This document shows positions 1 through 9,834 of a stretch of DNA of 64,000 nucleotides, piece after piece (the stretch's first letter is position 1; the number at the start of each line of letters is the position of its first letter). The notes beneath the pieces were generated by a model. It made no database searches and was not told the origin of the DNA. It was given only the letters and a program-made list of their open reading frames with translations. Both the position numbers and the translations under genes were made by a program. The stretch comes from Notospermus geniculatus (Eukaryota; Nemertea; Pilidiophora; Heteronemertea; Lineidae), in assembly GCA_002633025.1 (NCBI GenBank), contig NMRB01000599.1, forward strand, positions 229,126-293,125, written 5' to 3'.

Positions 1-281
1 AAGATAAGGAATTTATCAAGAGGTCGAAGCAAAGGTTGAAGGGGACGCACTATATTCTTTGTGATGAATATCCGAGGGAAGTTGAGATGCACAGGAAGAA
101 ACTGTATCCTGTGCTGCGTGAGGCGAGGCGGGAGGGAAAGAGGACGAAGTTAAAGTTGGATACGTTGTTTATAGACGGGGAGGTGTATCAGGGTGTAGGG
201 CCTGGGCCTCTTGGGTATAGGCAGGCTGGAAAGGACACCCCGTCTCCAACCGAAGAGAGCTCATCAGAATACGAGATGTGA
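1..281 (+). CDS. C-terminal 92 codons of a second copy of the ORF1p-like protein (cut by window start)
   Basis: Open from base 3 (Asp-Lys-Glu-Phe-Ile-Lys) to TGA 279-281. It equals residues 778-869 of the 9835-12444 protein with a single amino-acid change (Thr for Ala near the C-terminus), and base 1 aligns to 12164. It covers the end of the RRM-like domain, the CTD and the acidic tail SSSEYEM. The N-terminal part lies left of the window. It is part of the 1-2927 duplicate, so it may be a true second copy or an unmerged haplotype. Confidence 0.7.
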   Translation, partial: DKEFIKRSKQRLKGTHYILCDEYPREVEMHRKKLYPVLREARREGKRTKLKLDTLFIDGEVYQGVGPGPLGYRQAGKDTPSPTEESSSEYEM

Positions 282-2754
282 GCTGATGTTTGCAATGCAT
301 CTGCAATGCCCTGGATATGTAAATGGCATTATGCAAATAGAGATACAAGGGGAAGTGTTTTCTGTGCCTTGTTATAGATCCATTGTATGGATTTGGACTC
401 ATCTCATAGTATCGAAAATGCTTTCACCCGCATAGCTTGCATAGTTTAAAATCAAAATTAAGATTTGACCTTTTCTGATGTTGAATTATATTATATTTCC
501 ATTGTACATGATTGTATTCAGGGTGGGCAGTGGGCTGATGATGGTCATTGGGGTTTGGGGATATCCACTTATACAACTTAACTAAGTGACATCACTACCG
601 GTACGTTGGAAAACGGTTATGCATTAACATAGTGTATATATAGGCCAAACTAAACTATAGAAAAAGTAGATATGCAGTCATTTTCAACAAATTTGGGGAA
701 ATGGCATAAAGGGACGAATCTCAAGAATCCATATGTCTTTATACCGCTGCATGCTAATCAACATATAATGTATCTATTGGTCGACATAATGTATAGGAAT
801 CATTATTAAGAAATTGGGGTAAACATCAGTGAGTATACATTCCTTGAACCAAAGCACGACTATGATGACAGTGTGCACTAACAAAAGGTGTTGGCAAAAG
901 CTTTCCAGAGAAACCATACGAAAAGTTTGAAATAATCTTATGGGGGTATGGTAATAATGCCTTTGGAGATTATAGTTATGCTTTGTTAGAACTATGAGGT
1001 AATAACCAAGGTCGTTGGTTCAAAACATATTTGTTCGTTAAGTCCCGTCCACACAATGCGACACATATCATTGCTGCGTGACCGTCTCGTCGTGGTGGGT
1101 GACTACAAATAAATAGTCCTACGACTGAGGATGTCCACTATAGGCCGACATCGAGTCGTACATGTAGCTCGCTGATGCAATCCAAACAGAATTTCTGCAA
1201 CCACGTTCAACCACCGTGGTGATGAAATCATATGACGAAATCAGATTGGTTACACTCCCAATTCACGTCGTGAACCTTTCCACATATCACGATGCAACTT
1301 GTTCTTCCTGTAGAATCACAAGATACTCGACATGTTTGGTAACCAGCGACTGAGTCATGCAACTGAAGGCCTGTACCCACTGACGCGATTTTTGTGGCGG
1401 AGAGCGACAAAACGTGGCGATTTTACAGGCCGTAGAAATTCGATGCTACTTTTTCAAAGGTAGAAATCTTTGTTATTGCCTTCTGCCGGTGAAAATGACA
1501 GGCCAGCGCGGAATCGCGGCGTGAAAACGCCACAGTGGGTTCAGGCCATTAGTTACAAGGTGTCCACACTTCACGACGAGACGGAATAATCGCGTCGTTA
1601 TGACTCGCGTCGCATCGAGCCGAGACAGACAGAACATTTGTACATTCCGTCGCCCAAAGCTTTTTTCTGGTCTGGGCCATGAAATCTTCCATGGTGAAGT
1701 ACATGTGGTCCTCTCTTTCAATGAATTGACACATTAACAATGACCTAGTTCAGCTAGCAAAGCTATTGTGTTGGTGTATATATGATGTGTGTCTGTAACT
1801 ATCACGCTTTATGACATCGTAATAATTCGGCTATTATTGTGCTCAATCTTAAAAAATCCCACCAGAAAGAGTTCGCTGTAAGCTTCTATTCTAGGACAGT
1901 CATACATTCTAATAAATTGTTGAACAACAGAGGTGGACACTTTTCCCAGGGGTATCCTTTCCTTTTACACCTCATTCGACAAAGTTGTATGTCATTTCAA
2001 CTCTTATTTTTCTTCTTTGCTTGAAGAAGAAGATGCCAAGACTGCGATCTCTTCTGATGACTTAGTTGTTGTTTCAGAAAATCATATTTTTTTGTAGGGT
2101 ATTGTTGGTTAGGGATACTTGCTATGTAAGTAGGCCTACCAATATCAAATGTGTACCAAGGCAATTATACATGTATGGTTTATGAATGTATATGTACAAA
2201 TACAAAAGCCGACAGGGATGAAATAAAGAAACGTAATCATCTGTGTTGTCACAGTGATGGTAATTGCGAATGTATGAATCACAGTTGTATTGCTTGCAAG
2301 TACGATACTGCGTAACAATAATTCATGTACCGAGAGGATGTAATTGACACAATCAGATGTCAGTTATCATTATCACTCAAACAACTGGTGTAAAAAAACT
2401 GCTAAGTCCTGTTTAATATGTCTGTGGTATGTGATAAAGTGCAGGTTTCTACCCACTGAATGTAATCCAGTATCATCGTGTCAAAACACTGAAATAGTTC
2501 AAGGTCGTGTCAAGGTCATGACCTTCACATACGACCTTGACTATTTTTTGGTATTTTTAAACACTAAACTTAGTGTTCGGCTAATGCTTCATTCATTACC
2601 CAGAAAGAGGGAGGGGTATCAGCTTGTAAATAAATGAAGTCTAAAATTGAAAATACAAATCGACCCCCTCTTCACGGAGAGTCCTCTTCATCCATGCCAT
2701 CTTCCCTTTACAGGGTTGCTCAAAAAATTTATCGTTGGGAGGATAAGATACGCT

Positions 2755-2841
2755 GGGCCGTATTCTAGAAGTTGTTTGCAGGGCAAAATACAAAAGGTTA
2801 AAGTGGACCTTAGAGTTAAGGAGGCTTCTAGAATACGGGCC
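2755..2841. mobile_element. Palindromic MITE-like element, copy a
   Basis: Terminal inverted repeats GGGCCGTATTCTAGAA / TTCTAGAATACGGGCC enclose about 55 bp with complementary CCTTA/TAAGG blocks. It is flanked by a direct GCT (2752-2754 and 2842-2844), which looks like a 3-bp target duplication. One of nine related short palindromes in this window. Confidence 0.75.
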
Positions 2842-2927
2842 GCTGTGTAGCAATAACCAGGACATAAATGGCTTCATATTGTTGCCATTCTCAGACGGTG
2901 ATTCAGAAAATATCGACTTCTGATCAG

Positions 2928-3304
2928 GGTTTCCGCCAGGATTGTCAAGGAGGGGGGGAGAAAAAAAAATTTCAAAAAATATTTTTTTTTCGAAAAAAAA
3001 TTTTTTTTTCAAAAATTTTTTTGGGGAGTTTTTTGGTTAAAAATGGCCTCCAGAGTCATTTTTTACACTCCAAAATGCAAAATTAGTCTTCCTTCTGAGG
3101 ACAAAAACTTAGTTTTTAGCTCAAAAACTAAGTTTTTAGAAGCAGAAACTTAGTTTCTGGACTTATTGGACAATCGGCTTGCCATATGCGCTAGCTCTGT
3201 CTTTTATCACACTTCCATTCCATTAATACTGTGTCGGCCAACTTTGCCGAGGAATGATTGACTGTGAAAGCCCTATTGTAAAGCCAAGTCCGTGAATGAT
3301 AATA
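2928..3304. other. Low-complexity A/T-rich stretch right of the duplication edge
   Basis: Contains poly-A and poly-T runs forming a palindrome at about 2961-3021 and three palindromic AAACTAAGTTT-like units at 3098-3165. No gene seen. Confidence 0.6.
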
Positions 3305-3434
3305 TAGAGTTTTCGCAAAGCCCCCGAAACGCCAACGCGAACGTCTATCCTTTTGTTCGATGCTCTCTTCGTGGCATCGAAAAATGGGTTTGGCGTTCAC
3401 GCTGGCGTTTCGGGGGCTTTGCGAAAACTCCCTA
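3305..3434. mobile_element. TIR element (AGTTTTCGCAAAGCCCC family), copy 1
   Basis: Inverted ends AGTTTTCGCAAAGCCCCCGA and its complement, about 35 bp, enclose a GC-rich centre. A close relative occupies 17522-17651. No coding capacity. Confidence 0.7.
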
Positions 3435-4023
3435 TTAATAGAGAACGTCGCCCTCGGCTGTTCTGTTTATTTGGTCTACACCATCAACATTTTCAAAACA
3501 TTTCTGCGACAAAACATTGTGAAAACTGTTTTGGAAATGCTGCGGCTTGTTTCGGGGTTGGTCTACACACTGCAACATTATCAAAACATGTTTTCAAATT
3601 GTTTTGCAAAAGTTGCAGGTCCAGTCCACACTGTGCAACAAACCGGAATCAACGGGTGTTTTGGAAATATTGCAGCTGGGTGTTTTTGAAATGTTTTGGA
3701 AATGTTGATGGTGTAGACATGCAGGCCTTTCATTTGCAAGCGTTTAATGTTTGAAATGTACGAAGCAAGTGTCCGTTCCTCCTAAGAGATGTCGTTCCAA
3801 TCAACAACCTTTAATCTCGGCATGTTTGTGTTGCTGAAGGCCGCACTATCGAGGAAACCACATTGTATTAGCAACCCTTCGTCACAGGAGCGATAGAAAA
3901 CTAATGATGTGAAGAACCTGTCCCAAACCAATATTTTGTAAAAAAACTCATAATAATCGGAGATGGAGGAGAAGGAATTGCCTTTTTGGTCCTAGGTTTC
4001 TACATGTATTTCCACACGTTTAT

Positions 4024-4126
4024 CCATCCTGAGAACATCAGGGGTTCTTAGCGTTCGCTCCCTTCGTCACCGCACACAAACTGACGAAGGGAGCGAGCGG
4101 TAAGAACCTCTGATGTTCTCAGGATG
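4024..4126. repeat. Hairpin element with ~45-bp arms
   Basis: CATCCTGAGAACATCAG and CTGATGTTCTCAGGATG bound two arms with few mismatches, around a spacer of about 12 bases. Unrelated in sequence to the GGGCC palindromes. No coding content. Confidence 0.7.
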
Positions 4127-4314
4127 CGTTTGTCAGGGAGATACCTCTTCGATGAAACCAAGCAACACTCATGCCGAGTTCTGTGTGAATGCCCCGGATA
4201 CGTCTTAGTCGTTAGTGGTTCGAGATTCCAAGGTTCTACATCATGGACTGATTCCTCTCGGAAAAAGTGCCTGCTAGGCGAGTTTGCTTGTTCCCTGCCA
4301 AAAGTAAACTGGAC

Positions 4315-4415
4315 CCATGTTCCCGAAGCCATCGTTAGGTTAACGATGTCGTTAAAACTGGGAAAATGCATAGCGTAACGACATCGTTAACCTAACGACT
4401 GCTTCGGGAACATGG
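4315..4415. repeat. Hairpin element with ~38-bp arms
   Basis: CCATGTTCCCGAAGC and GCTTCGGGAACATGG bound arms that also share TCGTTAGGTTAACGATG and its complement. It sits about 190 bp from the 4024-4126 hairpin but is a different family. Confidence 0.7.
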
Positions 4416-4626
4416 TCCCTCAGTTTGGAACTTGTTCCGGGAGTTGGACAGGAATTAATTCCTGTGGTACCTCGTCCCGTTGAAGAGCCCGACAATTCCT
4501 TCTCCAAAATCTCAACCTCAAGCAAGTTCCACCACCGTGTTGCATGCCGAAGGGTTGTCTGGTGTGCATTTTGGACATGCAAAAAATCACTGCCTTGTAA
4601 ACAGGCCTTATCACTAGGCCTACAGA

Positions 4627-4690
4627 CAATGTACAAAAGATGTAGCCTATATGCCGGAAGGAAGAGTCCACTGATCATATTCTTTGCAAA
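4627..4690. repeat. Fragment of a dispersed repeat (also 26299-26365)
   Basis: ACAATGTACAAAAGAT, GGAAGAGTCCA and TGATCATATTCTTTG occur here and, in the same order, at 26299-26365. Probably a transposon fragment; no termini defined. Confidence 0.5.
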
Positions 4691-4699
4691 GGAAGCCGG

Positions 4700-4830
4700 T
4701 GACAACTTGCGCGTACGCGGCGCGTCCTGCAGGCGTTCCGCCAATCAGATTCTTCGGTAGGTGTTTCGGTCCGTGTTACCGCCTCCCCGATTGGTTGAAC
4801 GCTTTCCCGACGCGTTGCTTACGCGCCAGT
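4700..4830. promoter_or_regulatory. CpG-rich stretch with CCAAT-type boxes
   Basis: A CpG-dense stretch (CGCGTACGCGGCGCGTC) with one CCAAT and one inverted ATTGG box. It looks promoter-like, but no downstream gene could be recognised on either strand, and a transposon origin is equally possible. Confidence 0.2.
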
Positions 4831-6730
4831 CTGTTACCGCCTTAACCCGTTCGGCACGATAAGTATGGGACTCGTTTTAGATTGTATACAGCCAGCAAAA
4901 GAAGACGGTATTGGCGACGATTCACGGTATCTTTAGATTGTCGACAGTGCCGGAGAAGAACAACGACACACACTGCACTGACTGAATGGCGTGTCTGAGG
5001 CATTCGCTATTCGTAGAGGACGAACTGTAACGTCCAGATGTTATGCTTTTCCTTTGGATTTTTTTATAACGAAATCTGAAGTAGCCGACACACCTCTAAG
5101 AATAAGTACCAGTTCGGACAGATTTCTCAACTCCTGTGGCTTGTTCTCTGATAAGTACAAGTAACTACTCGTCATTTATTTTCTTTGGTCACGAACGCAG
5201 CTCCGACCGACTTCACCAGCGATGGATGACGTAAAAACGTTCGTGAGATCAAGAATTCATTTCCGTTGATACGATTTGAAAATGCTATCATGAAAGATGA
5301 ATTTTTTAGACGTTTTTGAAGACGTTTAAACTCGATAGCTTATTGAACTTTTATCGACGCCGACCACTAATGACACTCAATATGCACAAAAATCCATTCG
5401 CGTCTTATGTGAACAATTCGTGCCGGCTGCCTCTCACAGAGAGAGTCAATGTGACGGGAAATCCCATATTACGATGTAACAGCATGAGGTCTGATTTAAG
5501 TTACGAACTTTGATAACTTCACCACGCCAAAAAGAGTTCCAATTTGCTTTGGCAAATCTCATTCAGATCTTCCTGTGACTTCATGATTAACACGGACTTG
5601 CTTTCAAATATTTCTGTGCTTAAAAACTTGCGAAACAGCAGGTCGGAGGCAAAACCATGCAGTTTTAGTAAAAACTAACTTATTCTATAATAGCATGAAT
5701 AAATAACAGTTTATTTATTCATGATATCAGGCAGAAATGGAAGTAATAGGCATGCATTGACTGACTGAATTTCGATTGGTTCTGATTAATATTGTGGAAG
5801 TTTTCGAATTTGGATCCTCAGAAATGCACGTCTTCTTCAAATTACCAGTGCCATGAAAAGTGCTAACGGGTCATATCAAAACTGTATAAGGCGAGCGGCT
5901 CGCTTATGAATTTTGGTCATATCTATGCCGTATTTTATTGGTAAAATTAAAAGAAATGAGAAAAAACACTTTTCGCTGTCATTGGGCATATTCTGACCTT
6001 TGGTGTCGATTACATTTATCGTAACGTACCTTTGAATTACATGGAATACCATGCGGTCTACACTGTTTAACTGAATTGTAAGTTTTTTCCGGAATAGGTA
6101 AGTTTTCTGCTGAATACTAGTCAAATATTTTATTTGTGGTGTGTAGGTGTCAGTCAATGCAAAATGTGTTAAGGGATAATGGGGAAACGTATGGCAAACT
6201 TGCATAACTCCACCTTCCTAACAACATACCGTTACTGTTGTTACTATCAACTCGTTACCCTATAATGAAGAAACACCATTTAACCATAAATGTGCACTCA
6301 TTTTTTCCTTGCAAACCTAACCACAAACCATTGCGTCAAAGACATCTTGAAGAATCGAAACATCCGATACATGACGTATTATAAATCTAGGAATGGCTCC
6401 TGCTGGGAGACCAGATTTTTCGAGATGGAACTTGGAAATAAACACAAAATTTGACGCTGATACTAAATAAATTATCGCCAGCACCACGTGAAGGTGGATA
6501 AAATAAGAATCAGCTTAGAGTTAGTAACCTCACCAAAATCATACGTTTGGCAAGGAAAAATAGAAGAGACCCACACGTGCACTACGTGCATCCATTGCCC
6601 TTGTATATTTCCTTGTTAAGCCATTTATGGTATCTGATTATGCATGTGAATGCATTTATTTATCGTTATCAGAAGCTTGTCGACTAAATACAATTTTGTG
6701 TAAATTTACTCAATGTCAGTGTTTGACTTA
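4831..6730. other. Non-coding stretch, nothing recognised
   Basis: Short ORFs only, none resembling a known protein or carrying convincing splice borders. The glutamate-binding-domain exons expected downstream of receptor exon h are not visible here. Confidence 0.5.
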
Positions 6731-6860
6731 GGGCCGTATGCTCGGATCGGACTTTAGCCTCAAGTATAACTGAAGTTAGCATTTCTGTACGTTTGAGGCA
6801 TTGAGAAAAGTCAGGCTTTAATGGAAGTGTGGCTGAAGTCCGACCCAAGCATCACGGCCC
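6731..6860. mobile_element. Palindromic MITE-like element, copy b
   Basis: Begins GGGCCGTATGCTCGG and ends CAAGCATCACGGCCC, with inner complementary arms around TCGGACTT / AAGTCCGA. Direct TTA flanks at 6728-6730 and 6861-6863 give a 3-bp target duplication. It lies 104 bp downstream of the receptor exon h donor. Confidence 0.7.
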
Positions 6861-6963
6861 TTAGTATTAGATCTATACATTTAATCTGCAGTCATGTACA
6901 TGTACATTCTGATACTGCACAGACACGACCGAGTGTTTCACACACTGATGACGCGAGACTTAC

Positions 6964-7074
6964 CAGTATTGACGTCACATCCAAAGTCCGGTTGATCCCC
7001 ATCTTTCCCCCACGTGCTATGTCCTCGAATGGTCCCGTGTAGTTAATGCCACCTATCGGTGTCCATGAACCAAC
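6964..7074 (-). CDS. GRIK: Kainate receptor exon h (end of ATD)
   Basis: 111 bp, 37 codons, phase 0 at both ends, from the acceptor CCTCGCTTCAG to the donor TACTG|gtaagt. It encodes VGSWTPIGGINYTGPFEDIA, then RTLDVTSIL, matching IGTWDPASGLNMTE and RSLIVTTIL at the ATD to ligand-binding-domain linker. NYT and NRT are candidate glycosylation sites. The next expected exon (glutamate-binding segment 1) was not found between 6963 and 1, so the gene continues beyond the left edge or is cut by the duplication. Confidence 0.88.
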
Positions 7075-7283
7075 CTGAAGCGAGGAATATGGCGATGCGT
7101 GAAGAAGGTGGACGGTAGTTGCCACATCTTACATCGAGATTGGCATGTCATCTCCAGCAGGGGCAGGGTCGCCGTTTTTGATAATCACCAACGGATTGGA
7201 TTGCTTTTGCGGCACTGGGGGCGCACCGATCGCAGAATCGCACAAAAGACCCTCGGAACGATGATCGTTTTGAAATCGCTTAC

Positions 7284-7388
7284 CTTTCGTAGACCTTTTG
7301 TCGTCATGAAGAGTATATCGAGAGTAAAGTCGATCCTTCTTCCCTCTTTCATGCCCATTACCCTCCCCGATAAGCCATCGAATGATAC
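7284..7388 (-). CDS. GRIK: Kainate receptor exon g (GLSGRV block)
   Basis: 105 bp, 35 codons, phase 0 at both ends, from an acceptor ending TTTTTAG to the donor GAAAG|gtaagc. It encodes VSFDGLSGRVMGMKEGRRID and FTLDILFMTTKGLRK, matching [20 protein letters not shown] and LDVISLKEEGLEK of vertebrate kainate receptors. This segment closes lobe 1 of the ATD. Only 209 bp of intron separates it from exon h. Confidence 0.88.
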
Positions 7389-7519
7389 CTAAAAATACGT
7401 ATAACAATTCAAAACTGAGTTGGCATTACTACATTCATATGCTGGTCTCGAACCCATCTAAACGCAGTTAGGATTGCAAAAGAGGCACGCAAACCAAGCC
7501 GTGCTATACAACTGCAGGG

Positions 7520-7618
7520 GTACGGTACAAGGGACGGGAAGTAGCACAGTCGGTACGGTACGAGGGACGGGAAGTAGCACAGTCGGTACGGTACGAGGGA
7601 CAGGGATAGCACAGTCGG
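7520..7618. repeat. 33-bp tandem repeat, three units
   Basis: GTACGGTACGAGGGACGGGA followed by AGTAGCACAGTCG is repeated three times, the last unit slightly degenerate. It lies in the receptor intron between exons f and g. Confidence 0.85.
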
Positions 7619-7864
7619 GCAGACAGCTTGTTTTTATGCCGACGCTGCTGGTTTGTTACCCCTCTCTGCCATGCATGTTAATTTTTTTCCCACCATTAAA
7701 GTCAGAGAAATATTTTAAGTTTGATCCCCTGCTGGAAAACTCTTAATCTAGCTGGACCATTATTAGATGGCTTATGCATGCATATAGGTCTATCATACTT
7801 GGTGTCGCTGCAAACCCACACTTTTGTACCGACAGTGTGAAAACCACAGACATAGGAGCTGTCA

Positions 7865-7930
7865 GCGAGTTGACCAATAGGTGTCACTACGGCCCAAATC
7901 AATGCATAGCGGACCCAGTCATTATTGATC
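7865..7930. repeat. GACCAATAGG(C/T)GTCAC repeat fragment
   Basis: GAGTTGACCAATAGGTGTC with following TACGGCCCAA is shared with 26404-26460. The core GACCAATAGGCGTCAC also occurs at 18945 (reverse), 51130 and 58538. Confidence 0.55.
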
Positions 7931-8052
7931 GAGCAGCAATCACGCAGATTTTCCTGTTCATTGGTCCGCTAGAACTCTGCTGCCATCTGTTGGCAATATG
8001 CGCGGCTGACTGCTCCTATTGCGTCATGGTATGGCCAGTCTGCAACACTTAC

Positions 8053-8205
8053 TGTGTTCATAGCGTTGAAGAAGCTGCTCCCAAACGGCCATTGCTTTTC
8101 TTCGTAACATGACAGGTTGAAGAGTCGTATGTCCTGACCATGATCCAAGTCTTCCAGTCCTTTGGCTAACATGTACACTGCATCGTACATTAAAGCAGCC
8201 TCCGT
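8053..8205 (-). CDS. GRIK: Kainate receptor exon f (TEAALMYDAV block)
   Basis: 153 bp, 51 codons, phase 0 at both ends, from the acceptor TTTATTCCAG to the donor ACACA|gtaagt. It opens TEAALMYDAVYMLAKGLEDL, almost identical to the vertebrate kainate receptor TTEAALMYDAVYMVA stretch, and closes with LSCYEEKQWPFGSSFFNAM, matching SSLQCHRHKPWRLGPRFMN. The Cys is the expected second half of the ATD disulfide with exon b. NLS is a candidate glycosylation site. It follows exon e after the 7.4-kb intron holding the 869-codon ORF. Confidence 0.93.
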
Positions 8206-8529
8206 CTGGAATAAAGGAATCATTTTGAGTTGATGCGTTCTGTATTTTTTCTTTCTTCTCATGGTGACTTGACTCCACTCAGTGGTTTTCAGGTACATGT
8301 ATCAGTGGTTCATACTGCTCGTTCCCTACGTCACCGCGGGGCCCGGGGCTGCTAGGCATCGGGCAATTTGCGCCACCAGGGGACGCCCCGAGTCCAACAG
8401 GCAGGTTGCTTTATTTTACAGTAACACTTAAAAGTCTACCGAGAGCTAACTGTGAGAAACCTTTGGAGTCGATACCTTAAATCCGAGACAGCAGTGGCTG
8501 TATGTACGTGCTTTCTTGCGACAGTTGTA

Positions 8530-8648
8530 GGGCCGTATTCTAGAACGTTCCTTAACATTAAGGTCCACCTTAAATCTATTGTTCTCGATGGTTTTACAAT
8601 AGACTTAAGGTCGACCTTAACGTTAAGGAACGTTCTAGAATACAGGCC
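8530..8648. mobile_element. Palindromic MITE-like element, copy c
   Basis: Long imperfect palindrome: left arm begins GGGCCGTATTCTAGAACG and the right arm ends CGTTCTAGAATACAGGCC, about 53 bp per arm. Direct GTA flanks (8527-8529 and 8649-8651) fit a 3-bp target duplication. It lies in the receptor intron upstream of exon f. Confidence 0.78.
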
Positions 8649-9358
8649 GTAATGTTTTTCAGTATGGCCATTTTTCTGTGTGTGACTCCCACACTGGGAA
8701 ACAGATTCACTGTTTCTCTGTGTGTCGCTCATTGTCAAGTCGCGCCGTATTCCATCAATCTATTGTAAATGTCACATTGGCACACAGGCCACACTGAAAA
8801 ACGTTACACCGTGATATAGGCCTACATAAGTACCATAAAGTGTGCCCCATTTGTGAATTCAAACACTCAATTATCGGAGAATATTTATTGATATTTTTGG
8901 TAAAGATGCAAATGGTGGACTGTCCCAAGCAAAGGTGAGTTGACAGATTTGTTGAATCAGAATGGATGCAAATAGTGATATATGTAAATGTACATAAAGG
9001 ATTGATAACATCAACCACGCTGAAAGAAGGACTGACATGTCGATTGCCGAGCTTTAATAAATTTTACATACGTCACATCACCATTCTGTACGTACGTCAC
9101 AACAGCTGTGAAAGTGCTTACATAGGCTTTATTAAAATCCTGGTAACTGCACCCGGTACGCCATCGTAGGCCTATGTACACAGTGGGATGAAGCAAATGT
9201 AGATTATTGATTAAGCCACTCGGTTTAGGTTTACACTTTTGCTAGGCCTAGGAAAGCACATTATGGTATAAATTCTCCAGACGATAATTGCATGTCATTT
9301 GTTGGCACAAAGCTTTAGCAAATGACCTGGCCTTGCAGACGATGACGTTCCCTCACAA

Positions 9359-9366
9359 TATATAAA
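9359..9366 (+). promoter_or_regulatory. Possible TATA box upstream of the 869-codon ORF
   Basis: TATATAAA lies about 470 bp upstream of the ATG at 9835 in an otherwise plain sequence. It is the best TATA match just before the ORF, but the distance implies a long leader or a 5' intron, and chance cannot be excluded. Confidence 0.2.
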
Positions 9367-9834
9367 CCCACATAAGTACAGCAGTAATTAGTTCCCTGTG
9401 TGTGCATGGTATGTACACCTACGCTTCATATGCCTATGAGAGAACAGGCATTCGGATGGTATGTGCTGGATGGAATACGAACATTTTCCCATCGATTTAT
9501 ACTTATGGGAGTACACTTATGAAAAATATTTGGCACAGCCAATAGGGATTCTTGGAAGGAGGATATTTCATTGTGTGCAGATTACTCAGAGATCACACTG
9601 ATGGGACTGTCATCTATGATGGGATTATGCCTTTCACAGAGGACTACAGTGATTGCATACGACAATGGACACATTCAATCTAGGCCTTTGTGCTCTGAAT
9701 AGAAAAGCGAGCATATGTTTCATCCGGCTGAGGTGAACATGATTACTGGACGAATTCGCAATCACGTCCAAGGATTCTGAAACACAAGGTACTGTAACAT
9801 TTTACCAACACTGGTATAAGAATATTGGTAAACG

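Larger units (their letters stand above)
1..2927 (+). repeat. Left copy of a large duplication (matches 12164-15413)
   Basis: From base 1 this sequence follows 12164 onward with few substitutions and several indels, through the ORF end and about 2.6 kb of 3' flank. The match stops at 2927 (shared CTTCTGATCAG), after which the two loci are unrelated. The main internal difference is that 2382-2584 here is replaced by a different block at 14681-15065. Apart from the 3' end of the ORF it has no recognisable gene. A possible polyadenylation signal AATAAA sits near 2223. Confidence 0.85.
8206..9834. other. Intron and 5' flank of the 869-codon ORF
   Basis: Receptor intron sequence that is also the upstream flank of the plus-strand ORF. 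It contains a palindromic element at 8530-8648 and a TATA-like box at 9359. Nothing else recognised; no coding exon could be supported on either strand. Confidence 0.5.

Noticed and set aside
1228-1721. Minus-strand ORFs repeated at 13274-13887
   Set aside because: Repeated only because they lie in the large duplication; frames differ between copies and encode nothing recognisable.
7436-7485. tRNA-like GGGTTCGAGACC (minus strand)
   Set aside because: Only a B-box-like stretch; no A box at the right distance and no cloverleaf.
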